A stretch of 64,000 nt of DNA, from positions 1-64,000 of the forward strand of contig JACPAL010000015.1 in assembly GCA_016180855.1 (NCBI GenBank). Direction: 5' to 3'. Of this stretch, positions 44,083 through 52,557 are shown piece after piece. The notes below the pieces were generated by a model, which worked only from the letters and a program-made list of their open reading frames with translations, ran no database searches and was not told the DNA's origin. A program made the position numbers and the translations under genes. The stretch comes from Deltaproteobacteria bacterium. GTDB taxonomy: Bacteria > UBA10199 > JACPAL01. Each line of letters begins with the position of its first letter. Position 1 is the stretch's first letter.

Positions 44083-44754
44083 ATGCATAGCTTAGCAGTT
44101 CAAAAAAATACGACAGTTTGGGAGCGGATTTATTCCAAGAGGGAGGCTGGTTCGAGCCAGAGCTACCCTTGCGAAGATCTTATTATTACAATCAATCGAT
44201 ATTGTTCAGGCCTTGAAACCGCAGGCACGAAGGTGTTGGATGTTGGATTTGGGTGCGGAAATAATCTCAAGTTTTTGGCCAGGAAAGGGTTTGATTGTTA
44301 CGGTGTTGAGGTCTCTCGCAGTGCCGTTGAAACCGCCTCTGAAAATCTTGCCGGGGAGGGTCTTCGGGCCGTTTTAAAACCGATTGAAAATCATCATTAC
44401 CCGTTCCCCGATCACTTTTTTGATATTGTTGTCGCCTGGAATTCCTTGCCGTATACGGATGAGGAGAGTCTTCAGAGTGCCCTGTCCGAGGTCAAACGAA
44501 CCTTAAAGCCTGGCGGTATGTTTTTTGCGACATTTGCCACGTTTAAGGATTCCCGGGTGACTGAAGGAAGGAAGATATCGGAGCGGACCTTCGAGGTGAC
44601 CCTTTCCAATCAAAAGGGAAGTGTCATCCATGCCGCAAAGGATGAGGAGCAGGTAAGGAAGTTATTCGGCCTCTTTGAGAGGCTCGAGATTGGTTATTCT
44701 GAGATTACCGTGAAGGGTGTTACTATTTCACATTGGATTCTGTACGGGAGATAG
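44083..44754 (+). CDS. SAM-dependent methyltransferase
   Basis: 223 aa, class I fold. Motif I is VLDVGFGCGNNLKFLARKG, acidic loop CYGVEVSRSAVE, motif II FDIVVAWNSLPY and motif III LKPGGMFFATFA. Nothing shows the acceptor. In this context an N- or O-methylation of a sugar is likely. Confidence 0.85.
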   Translation: MHSLAVQKNTTVWERIYSKREAGSSQSYPCEDLIITINRYCSGLETAGTKVLDVGFGCGNNLKFLARKGFDCYGVEVSRSAVETASENLAGEGLRAVLKPIENHHYPFPDHFFDIVVAWNSLPYTDEESLQSALSEVKRTLKPGGMFFATFATFKDSRVTEGRKISERTFEVTLSNQKGSVIHAAKDEEQVRKLFGLFERLEIGYSEITVKGVTISHWILYGR

Positions 44755-44783
44755 CAAGGGCTGACTGACCCAGGGAGGTTTTT

Positions 44784-46385
44784 ATGATGAGTGATTGTCT
44801 ATTAATTTATCCCAATCCATCGGAGGATGCGACCGTCAGGGGGCCTGCCCTCAGTATCTTTTATCCGGGGGCTCACGCCGAAAACAACGGGCTGACAATC
44901 GATTACTACGACCAGCGCATGGATTCGCCTGAGAAACTCAAGACTTGTCTGGAAAATACGATGATGGTTGGTATTTCGAGCATGACCGGTAATCAACTCC
45001 GACAGACCGTGAATCTTCTGGAGATGATCAAGAGGGATTATCCATCTCTCCCAATCGTTATGGGAGGGGTTCATCCCAGCATGCAACCTCTCGAAACCAT
45101 GAAGAATCAGCATGTTGACTTTGCGGTGATTGGAGAAGGAGAGGAAACCTTAACAGAACTGATCAAGGCGGTAAAAAATGGTCAGGCCTACGACAAGATC
45201 TTGGGATTGATATGGCGGAAAGAGGGCCAAGTTATCAGGAATGCGGATCGACCTCAACTCAGGATGGCCAATCTCCCTTTTCCTGTTACAGAAAAATCAA
45301 AACCTTATTATCAACTCGCTAGCAAGTATAACGAGCTCTTTTACATCCACAGTAGGGGATGTCCTTATAAATGCCGCTTCTGTTACAATTTAGAATTTAA
45401 TGATGCCAAATGGCGATTGATGCCGGCAGACAAGATGGAAAGAGAAATCGGAATGCTTAATGAGATCTGCGGTGGTATCAATTATCTTTTCTTAAATGAT
45501 GATTATTTAGGTTCAAACCCGGCTGTCATTAAACGCGTAAGCTCCGTGATGAAGAAGTACAATATCCGATGGGGGACCTGTTTACGTGCGAGCGATATCC
45601 GCGAAGATTCCCTCCCGTTGTTTGTTGAGGGGGGACTCGATCGAGCTCTGTTTGGTCTTGAGACTGGTTCGGAACGCCTCCTAAACGGCATTATTGGAAA
45701 GGGGCTTGTTCAGGGACTGGAGGATATCAGACGATGTGTAACGTTGCTCTCAAAAACCAATATTTTTCCTACCTACAGTTTTATGTGTAACGTTCCAACG
45801 GAAACTCGCGATGATATTAAGAAGACCCTTTCGATGATGGATTGGATTCACAAAACTGACTCCAAGGCAAGGCTTGGCCTCTATGTATATACCCCCTATC
45901 CCGGAACTCCGATGTTCAACGATGCCTTAGAGCAGGGATTTACGATGCCGGAGTCGTTAGAGCAGTGGGGAGAAATGAGCTTGCACAACGCGCATTTTAG
46001 CAAGCGTGCTGAAAGTTTGTATTATCTTGCTGGGCTTGTTTTCAGAAGGGATGTCAGTCGGCAAAAATTTCCGGGGATTCTTCGCCTTATGATATTGCCC
46101 TTTGAGTGGTCAGCCTCGATTCGCTGGAAGCTCCGCTTTTGGAGTTTTTATGAATTTGAGAAAAGATGCGTCATGTGGCTCTTTAAGTTTGGCACTTCTT
46201 TCCGGTTTAGAAGACAGAAACAGTTGGCCGCCGAAAAGGCAAAAGAACCCGCTTTCCTCATGCACCTGGGAGATTCAGAAAAAGAGGATCAGGAAATCCT
46301 GGATTCCCTAGAGGGGGTTTGCCAGCCGGAGAGCCCACGTGAAGTCAAACGCAGCCTTTATGCGAATGCAACCTCTGTCGGTTGA
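44784..46385 (+). CDS. B12-binding-domain radical SAM enzyme
   Basis: 533 aa. The N-terminal cobalamin-binding-like domain (residues about 1-140) has MVGISSMTGNQL and GGVHPSMQPLETM. The radical SAM core has the CxxxCxxC cluster in RGCPYKCRFCYNLEF (about 190-210). The C-terminal helical region is Arg/Trp-rich, with WSASIRWKLRFWSF. B12-dependent radical SAM enzymes methylate unactivated carbons or do rearrangements. One in a glycan operon suggests C-methylation or a deoxy/rearrangement step; the substrate is not deducible. Preceded by AGGGAGG. Confidence 0.9.
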   Translation: MMSDCLLIYPNPSEDATVRGPALSIFYPGAHAENNGLTIDYYDQRMDSPEKLKTCLENTMMVGISSMTGNQLRQTVNLLEMIKRDYPSLPIVMGGVHPSMQPLETMKNQHVDFAVIGEGEETLTELIKAVKNGQAYDKILGLIWRKEGQVIRNADRPQLRMANLPFPVTEKSKPYYQLASKYNELFYIHSRGCPYKCRFCYNLEFNDAKWRLMPADKMEREIGMLNEICGGINYLFLNDDYLGSNPAVIKRVSSVMKKYNIRWGTCLRASDIREDSLPLFVEGGLDRALFGLETGSERLLNGIIGKGLVQGLEDIRRCVTLLSKTNIFPTYSFMCNVPTETRDDIKKTLSMMDWIHKTDSKARLGLYVYTPYPGTPMFNDALEQGFTMPESLEQWGEMSLHNAHFSKRAESLYYLAGLVFRRDVSRQKFPGILRLMILPFEWSASIRWKLRFWSFYEFEKRCVMWLFKFGTSFRFRRQKQLAAEKAKEPAFLMHLGDSEKEDQEILDSLEGVCQPESPREVKRSLYANATSVG

Positions 46386-46421
46386 GTGTTCGAAGGCTCC
46401 GATCAAAAACAAACAAACTTA

Positions 46422-47006
46422 ATGGTTCTATCGACTCGAAATGGTACTGACCAACGGAGAATCGTTGTTGGGCATCAACCCCAGTATCTCCCCCATTTGG
46501 GATTATTCAATAAGATTGCTAAGGGAGGTGCGTTTGTTTTTGTTGATAATGTTCAATACCAAAAAAAATCATGGCAAAATAGAACCTTGATCAAGGGGCT
46601 GGACGGAAAAGAAATCAGCCTGACAATACCGGTGCAGACCAAGGGGCGTTTCTCTCAAAGAATCAGGGATGTCGAGATCGTCGATCTTCACGCCTTGCGG
46701 AAGCATCTGAAGACAATCCGACTCAACTACCAGAAGACGGTCGGCTATGACGAGGTGATGCCGAGAATCACGAAGTGGTATGAGCAGAATGTAAAATATC
46801 TGGTCGATGTAACGATCCCCTTGATGCGGGAATGTTTCGAGTTGTTGGGAATTCAGAACGAAATATTTATCGGTACTGAACTGGGTCTTGAAAAATCAAA
46901 AACGGAGCTTCTTATTGAAATCTGCCAAAAAACAAATTGGGCCAATGTTTGTACAATCACTGAAAAACAGGTGGTACCTGAGAGATCTTGTGTTGTCGGG
47001 GTATGA
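46422..47006 (+). pseudogene. WbqC-family protein, C-terminally truncated
   Basis: From ATG 46422 (an in-frame GTG at 46386 is also open) it reads VVGHQPQYLPHLGLFNKIAK, DNVQYQKKSWQNRTLIKG and LTIPVQTKGRFSQRI, the clear WbqC N-terminal half. It continues to LLIEICQKTNWANV and then ends after about 20 unrelated residues. WbqC proteins normally continue for roughly 60 residues with a glycine-rich and a Leu-Ser-Ile-Asp-containing segment, which is missing. Either it is a decayed gene or a naturally short form. Known members occur in O-antigen loci with unproven, possibly acyl- or aminotransfer-related, roles. Its stop overlaps the next start (ATGA). Confidence 0.65.
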
Positions 47007-47941
47007 GCCAAGATAAAAAAATACTGGTAACGGGAGGGTGCGGTCAGTTGGGGGTATTTGTCGTAAACCGTTTGGTTGAAGAGGGATATGAGCTGGTTGT
47101 TCTCGATAAGAGTCTGCCTAACTCTGACACCCATGTGATATTTCAAAAAGGAAAGGTAAAGTTCTATCCGTGTGATTTACTTCATGAGGATGAGGTTCGC
47201 AATTTAAGTCGGGAGCTCAATCAAATTCAATGCGCCATTCATTTGGCCTCGATGGTTGATGGATCGGTCGATGTTCTGGGGTCTGCCGTGGCGAGTATTA
47301 AACTGAATGTTCTGGCAACGATCAATCTGCTCTCTCTTGTGCCTCATCTGAGACACTTCGTCTATGCAAGCAGTATGATGGTTTACGGTTATCCACAGTT
47401 GACTCCTCTTCCTGAAAGACATCCGACAGAGCCAACCAACATTTATGGGGTGGCAAAGCTGGCGGCGGAAAAATATCTCCATGTCTATGCGTTACAGCAG
47501 AAGGTTAAGACAACCGTGTTAAGACTCAGTTCGCTTTACGGCCCTGGTCAGTATTCCGAGGGGAACCGCAATAGGGTCATCCCTCTGTTCTCCAGAAAAA
47601 TAAGAAATGGTGAGCCGTTGACCATTTTCCCGGGAGATGAGGAGGAAATCAGGGACTATTTACACTTGAACGACGCAGCGAGGGCGTTTGTACTGGCCGT
47701 TCAAAAAAGCGAGGGGGGAGTTTTTAACATCGGTTCCGGGAGAGGGATCAGTATTCGGGATCTCGTGGAAACAATGGTTCATCTTTCAAAGAGAGAGGTT
47801 CGATGCCAGATGGGGGATCGGCGCCCATCCAAACCGGCCAATTATACTTTAGACATCACAAAGGCGAAAAATGTTCTGGGATTTGAATCCCGGATTCCGA
47901 TTCAGCATGGTTTGAAGGAGGAGATTCAGGCGAGTGCTTAA
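47003..47941 (+). CDS. NAD-dependent sugar epimerase/dehydratase
   Basis: 312 aa from ATG 47003. ILVTGGCGQLGVFVVNRL (NAD), YASSMMVYGYPQLTPLPE and NIYGVAKLAAEKY (Tyr-Lys), RLSSLYGPGQ and IRDYLHLNDAARAF. Extended SDR of the UDP-glucose 4-epimerase/GDP-sugar type. The next gene is a paralogue beginning within its last 8 bases, so the pair probably arose by duplication and may carry out successive steps. Confidence 0.87.
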   Translation: MSQDKKILVTGGCGQLGVFVVNRLVEEGYELVVLDKSLPNSDTHVIFQKGKVKFYPCDLLHEDEVRNLSRELNQIQCAIHLASMVDGSVDVLGSAVASIKLNVLATINLLSLVPHLRHFVYASSMMVYGYPQLTPLPERHPTEPTNIYGVAKLAAEKYLHVYALQQKVKTTVLRLSSLYGPGQYSEGNRNRVIPLFSRKIRNGEPLTIFPGDEEEIRDYLHLNDAARAFVLAVQKSEGGVFNIGSGRGISIRDLVETMVHLSKREVRCQMGDRRPSKPANYTLDITKAKNVLGFESRIPIQHGLKEEIQASA

Positions 47942-48872
47942 CGGAAATGAAAAAATCCTCGTGACGGGTGGCACCGGCCAATTGGGGAGTTGCTTGATTG
48001 AGCAATTGGTAGAAGGAGGCCTCAAACCATTTGTGATGGGCCGGCGAATCGAGCGGTCCCCAATTCTCCAGAAGCTTCTTCATGACGGCAAGATTTTATT
48101 TGCTTCGGTTGATCTCATGGAAGAGGCGGCGCCTATTGAAGATGCGTTAAGAGGTTTTAGCCCTGAAACTCTGATCCATTTGGGAAGCGTTGTGGACCAA
48201 AGGTCTGATTTCTTTTCATCGAGCAGGCAAACAATTACGGTGAATCTGATCGGAATGGTTCACCTTTTACAATCCCTGCCTGATTTAAAGATGATTTGTT
48301 ATGCCAGCACCACCTCTGTCTATGGGATCCCCGAATTTCTGCCGATTGACGAAAGACATCCGACGAACCCTGTGAACACCTACGCGGCCAGCAAACTGGC
48401 CGCCGAAAAATATCTAACCCTTTTTTCTGAGTCAAAGGGGATTCCGGCCGCTCTCTTAAGAATATCCAGTGTTTATTCTGAGCTTCGTTATGCCCCAGAG
48501 CTCCAAAGGGCGATTCCTGAATATTTAAGGGCAGTGAGGGATGGTAGTGACCTTGTTGTTTGGGGGAAGGGTGACGCGAAGCAGGATTACATCTATATTG
48601 ATGATGTGATTTCCGCCATCCTTCTTTCCGTTGAAAAGAGGTTCAATGGTCTGCTCAATATCGCTACGGGTGAGTCCCATACGGTACAGGAGGCGGCGGA
48701 ACGGATTAGGGGAGTTGATGGGAAGAGCCTCTCCATAAAACAGAAACCCGTCGACACAAAGGCGGCTGATTATGCCTACGATATTCGTCTGGCAAGATCT
48801 CAAATCGGGTTTTCGCCACGGTACAGTTTTGAAGACGGCTTGTCCCGATGTGTGAGTGCCCTTAAGCGGTAG
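47934..48872 (+). CDS. NAD-dependent sugar epimerase/dehydratase (paralogue)
   Basis: 312 aa from a GTG that overlaps the previous stop. ILVTGGTGQLGSCLIEQL, YASTTSVYGIPEFLPIDE, NTYAASKLAAEKYL and KQDYIYIDDVISAILL. Same fold and length as the preceding gene, with similar local motifs, but clearly divergent in sequence. Substrate unknown. Confidence 0.87.
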   Translation: MLNGNEKILVTGGTGQLGSCLIEQLVEGGLKPFVMGRRIERSPILQKLLHDGKILFASVDLMEEAAPIEDALRGFSPETLIHLGSVVDQRSDFFSSSRQTITVNLIGMVHLLQSLPDLKMICYASTTSVYGIPEFLPIDERHPTNPVNTYAASKLAAEKYLTLFSESKGIPAALLRISSVYSELRYAPELQRAIPEYLRAVRDGSDLVVWGKGDAKQDYIYIDDVISAILLSVEKRFNGLLNIATGESHTVQEAAERIRGVDGKSLSIKQKPVDTKAADYAYDIRLARSQIGFSPRYSFEDGLSRCVSALKR

Positions 48873-48878
48873 AGAAAT

Positions 48879-50075
48879 ATGGTGGAAGAGAAAACATTAC
48901 TCGAATCCTGTGGCGGAACAATCAAGGCTCTAGCGTTGTCAGGCATCCGTTCGGAATACGATCTTTTTTATCCGCTGTTGAAGGCGTTGAATGAAGACGC
49001 CTGCTTTGATCTCGGCGTTATTGCAGAGAGTGCCCATTTATCACCTTTGCACAATTATTCGTTTAACCAGATGAAGAAGGACGGCTTCCGGATTGCGGAG
49101 GAGATTGAAAATCTGCTCTACTCCAACACAGAATCGGGCAAGGTAAAGTCCGCTGGCATCCTGCTGCAATCACTGGCACAGACCTTTAGAAGAGAGAAAC
49201 CGGATCTAGTCTTGATTATTGGAGATCGGGAAGACCCTATTATTGGGGCGTTGGCGGCTAATTACATGAACATACCGACTGTTCACATTGCGGGGGGAGA
49301 CAACACCTTTCCAAAGGGGGGGGATGTTGATGAACAGGTGCGACATGCCACCACAAAATTGAGTCATGTTCATCTCACAATGACAGAGGAGCATTCCCGG
49401 CGGGTTCTTAAATTGGGTGAGGAGTCATGGCGGGTTTTTACGGTTGGGAGTGGAGGTATTGACTGGATTCGGATGGCTGGTGATTTGGATCTTCGTGAAG
49501 TGGAGGAGGTGCTGGGGGTTGCAGTGAATAACGACTATATGATTGTTCTCTACAACGCCCTGAGCTCCGAAATTGATAAGGCGGTTGATGAATTGAGCCT
49601 CTGCCTTGAGGTAGCGGCCGAAACGTGTCTTGAGGTTTTTGTAGGGGCACCCAACAGCGATCCTGGCTTTCACGATATTATCACTTTGTTCAAGCGGTAT
49701 GAGTCCCTGCCAAAATTCCATGTTTACAACTACCTTCCGCGGCGGATTTTTACCCGTTTGCTGTCTCATGCAAAATGCATCCTGGGAAACTCTTCCCTGG
49801 CGATGCATGAGGCCGAATTTATCGGACTTCCCGCAGTTAATGTAGGACAGAGGCAGTGGGGACGTTTGGCGGGGAACCAGGTCCAGTTTGTCCATGCCGA
49901 TTTTGAAAGTGTAATGGGCGCTGTTAATAAAGCGTTGCATGACAAGGAATATAAAAAATCAATTACACGTGGAAAAAGTATTTATGGAGATGGCACCATG
50001 GCCAAGCGTTCACTTGAAATTCTTAAATCGCTTCCTTCCAAGGAAAAATTGTTGGCCAAGCGGATTACCTATTAA
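48879..50075 (+). CDS. NeuC-like hydrolysing sugar-nucleotide 2-epimerase (divergent)
   Basis: 398 aa. The GTRAEYG of NeuC is SGIRSEYDLFYPLL here. GDREDPIIGALAANY, HIAGGDNTFPKGGDVDEQ (HGGETT of NeuC changed to AGGDNT) and RHATTKLSHVHL follow, then GNSSLAMHEAEFIGLPAVNVG. The fold and most catalytic positions are kept, but the sugar-binding motifs differ from the second NeuC-like gene at 50,731. It is probably specific for another nucleotide sugar. The stop TAA overlaps the ATG of the next gene. Confidence 0.85.
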   Translation: MVEEKTLLESCGGTIKALALSGIRSEYDLFYPLLKALNEDACFDLGVIAESAHLSPLHNYSFNQMKKDGFRIAEEIENLLYSNTESGKVKSAGILLQSLAQTFRREKPDLVLIIGDREDPIIGALAANYMNIPTVHIAGGDNTFPKGGDVDEQVRHATTKLSHVHLTMTEEHSRRVLKLGEESWRVFTVGSGGIDWIRMAGDLDLREVEEVLGVAVNNDYMIVLYNALSSEIDKAVDELSLCLEVAAETCLEVFVGAPNSDPGFHDIITLFKRYESLPKFHVYNYLPRRIFTRLLSHAKCILGNSSLAMHEAEFIGLPAVNVGQRQWGRLAGNQVQFVHADFESVMGAVNKALHDKEYKKSITRGKSIYGDGTMAKRSLEILKSLPSKEKLLAKRITY

Positions 50076-50734
50076 TGGCGAGAGCTAAACCGGGAAATAT
50101 TCTCCTTGTGGGAGGAGGTGGACACAGTCGTGTGGTGCTGAGCACGCTCCGGGCGCTTGGAAATTTTCAGATCGTCGGCCTTGTTGATAAGAATCTTAAG
50201 CCCGAGGTGTTGGTCAATGGAGTTAAAGTATTGGGAAGTGATGAGGTGTTACAGGAGGTTTACCGGCAGGGGTGCGACCTCGCCTTTATCAGTGTTGGAT
50301 CGGTAGGCAATTCCGGAGTTCGACGGAAACTTTTTGAGAAGTTGACGACCATCGGATTCTCTCTCCCTTCCCTGGTTGATCCAAAGGCGGTGGTGGATGA
50401 TTCGGTTCAATTAGGAGCGGGAACTTATGTGGCTGCAGGCGCTGTTGTGCAGTCTGGGGCCGTTATCGGCAAAAATGTCATTATCAATACGGGAGCCGTT
50501 GTAGATCATGACTGTTCCTTGGGGGACTTTGTTCATCTGGCCCCGGGTGCGACCCTGTCGGGAGGGGTCCATGTCGGTGAGGGCTCTCATATTGGAACAG
50601 GAAGCTCCGTGATTGAGGGAATTTCCGTTGGGAACCAAACGATGATTGGAGCCGGAAGCGTGGTGATTAAGGACATTCCGGATGATTGCAAGGCATTCGG
50701 CAATCCCTGCCGAATTCAGGAGAAAACAAAATGA
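50075..50734 (+). CDS. legH: NeuD/PglD-type sugar O/N-acetyltransferase (LegH-like)
   Basis: 219 aa. The N-terminal Rossmann-like domain (ILLVGGGGHSRVVLSTLRAL) is followed by a left-handed beta helix of hexapeptide repeats (DSVQLGAGTYVAAGAVVQSG, GKNVIINTGAVVDHDCSLGDF, HLAPGATLSGGVHVGEG). This layout is shared by PglD, PerB, NeuD and LegH. In the legionaminic pathway LegH acetylates the C4 amine formed by LegC. The start overlaps the previous stop (TAATG). Confidence 0.88.
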   Translation: MARAKPGNILLVGGGGHSRVVLSTLRALGNFQIVGLVDKNLKPEVLVNGVKVLGSDEVLQEVYRQGCDLAFISVGSVGNSGVRRKLFEKLTTIGFSLPSLVDPKAVVDDSVQLGAGTYVAAGAVVQSGAVIGKNVIINTGAVVDHDCSLGDFVHLAPGATLSGGVHVGEGSHIGTGSSVIEGISVGNQTMIGAGSVVIKDIPDDCKAFGNPCRIQEKTK

Positions 50735-52554
50735 ATAAAATCTGTGTCGTAACAGGAACGCGTGCGGAGTACGGTCTCCTCTATTGGATTATGAAAGAAA
50801 TCCAGGAGGATCCCGAACTAAAATTACAAGTGGTTGTTGCCGGAATGCATCTGTCCCCTCAGTTTGGTTCTACCTATAAATTGATCGAGGAGGACGGTTT
50901 TCATATTGATCAGAAGGTCGAAATGTTTCTGGCCGATGATTCGGCGCTTGGAATTTCCAGGGCGACGGGAGAAGCGACCCAAGGATTTGCCGAGGCGTTT
51001 GAAAAGCTAAAACCCAATATGGTTGTCGTGCTCGGGGACCGGTTCGAGGTGTTGGCTGCAGCCACGGCGGCCCTGATTTCCAGAATTCCCATCGCGCATA
51101 TCCATGGAGGAGAGACGACGCTTGGAGCTTTTGATGATTCAATCCGTCATGCAATCACCAAGATGTCGTATCTTCATTTTGCGGCGGCGGAGCCTTACCG
51201 TTCCACGATTATTCAGATGGGAGAAGACCCGGCAAGAGTTTTTTCCTTTGGAGCTCCAGGTCTCGATAATGTGGACCGGCTTTCACTTCTCAGCAAGGAG
51301 GAGTTAGAAAAATCCCTTGGTTTTTCTTTTCAAGATCTAACCTTTCTAGTGACTTACCACCCGGTTACACTGGATGAAAAAGGATCCCAAGATCATGTTC
51401 ATCAACTCCTGGCGGGATTAGACCAATTTCCAAAGGCTAAGATTATCTTTACCCAGTCGAATGCCGATCCCGATAACAAGGTTATTACAGACTTCATGCA
51501 GGCCTATGTTAGTAGGAACAAGGGGCGGGCTGTCTTTTTTGCCTCGCTCGGACAGGCCCGTTACCTCAGTGTAATGAAGCATGTGGATGTCGTCATTGGA
51601 AATTCCTCGAGCGGTATTATCGAGGCTCCCTCTTTCAAGAAGGCAACGGTTAACATCGGTGATCGGCAGAAGGGTCGACTCATGTCCGATTCGATTATTT
51701 CTTGTGAAGAAAATGTCGTGTCGATTGTGGAGGCGATCCGGAAGGCGATAAACCCGGATTTTCAGTCTCAACTTATTTTTGTGAAAAACCTCTACGGAAG
51801 CGGAGGGGCCTCCTTGAAAATTAAAAATGCCCTAAAAAGTTTCACCTCCCAAGAGTTTTCACTTAAGAAAGAGTTTTTTCATTCCCGATCAAAGAGGGTT
51901 TTAGTTATTGCACCTCACCCCGATGATGAAACTCTAGGGGCTGGCGGGGCTCTTTTAAGACACAGGGCTGAGGGAGATGAGATTAATTGGCTCATCATGA
52001 CCCATATCAAGGAGGATACGGTCTATCCGGAGGAATTTAAAAAAATCCGGGAGGAAGAGATTCAAAAAATTGTAAACTTCTACGGTTTTAAACGGAAGAT
52101 CCAATTTCCCTACCATACAACCAAACTTGATACCTACCCCGCGGGGGAGGTCATTGGTCGGCTGAGTCAAGTTATCAATGAGATTAGGCCGGATGTGATG
52201 TATGTCCCAAACCGCAGTGATATTCATTCCGATCATCGAATGACTTTTGAATATGCAATGGCGTGCAGCAAGACTTTTCGGTTTCCTTTTTTAAAAAAGG
52301 TGCTGATGTATGAAACGATTTCTGAAACGGATCTTGCAACACCTTTTCCCGACAATGTTTTTACGCCCAATGTGTTTGTTGATGTGACGCTCTATGTAGA
52401 GAAAAAATTAAAGGCGATGAAGATTTACCAGTCCGAACTGGGGGAACATCCTTTTCCTCGCAGTCTGGAAGCCCTCAAAGCTCTTACCATTCTGAGAGGA
52501 TCGGTCGCTCATGTGAAGCATGCTGAGGCCTTTATGCTTCTCAAGGAGGTCTAA
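50731..52554 (+). CDS. legG: LegG-type hydrolysing 2-epimerase fused to a PIG-L (LmbE) deacetylase
   Basis: 607 aa from ATG 50731, which overlaps the legH stop (ATGA). Residues 1-375 are a canonical NeuC/LegG with VTGTRAEYGLLYWIMKEI, VLGDRFEVLAAATAAL, HIHGGETTLGAFDDSIRHAI and GNSSSGIIEAPSFKKATVNIG. It would release 2,4-diacetamido-2,4,6-trideoxymannose from the nucleotide. Residues about 385-607 are a PIG-L/LmbE N-deacetylase with the zinc motif APHPDDETLGAGG and the downstream NRSDIHSDHR. Single-domain LegG proteins are about 375-390 aa, so this is a true fusion. The deacetylase could free an amine for a different acyl or amidino group. Confidence 0.92.
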   Translation: MNKICVVTGTRAEYGLLYWIMKEIQEDPELKLQVVVAGMHLSPQFGSTYKLIEEDGFHIDQKVEMFLADDSALGISRATGEATQGFAEAFEKLKPNMVVVLGDRFEVLAAATAALISRIPIAHIHGGETTLGAFDDSIRHAITKMSYLHFAAAEPYRSTIIQMGEDPARVFSFGAPGLDNVDRLSLLSKEELEKSLGFSFQDLTFLVTYHPVTLDEKGSQDHVHQLLAGLDQFPKAKIIFTQSNADPDNKVITDFMQAYVSRNKGRAVFFASLGQARYLSVMKHVDVVIGNSSSGIIEAPSFKKATVNIGDRQKGRLMSDSIISCEENVVSIVEAIRKAINPDFQSQLIFVKNLYGSGGASLKIKNALKSFTSQEFSLKKEFFHSRSKRVLVIAPHPDDETLGAGGALLRHRAEGDEINWLIMTHIKEDTVYPEEFKKIREEEIQKIVNFYGFKRKIQFPYHTTKLDTYPAGEVIGRLSQVINEIRPDVMYVPNRSDIHSDHRMTFEYAMACSKTFRFPFLKKVLMYETISETDLATPFPDNVFTPNVFVDVTLYVEKKLKAMKIYQSELGEHPFPRSLEALKALTILRGSVAHVKHAEAFMLLKEV

Positions 52555-52557
52555 GGG

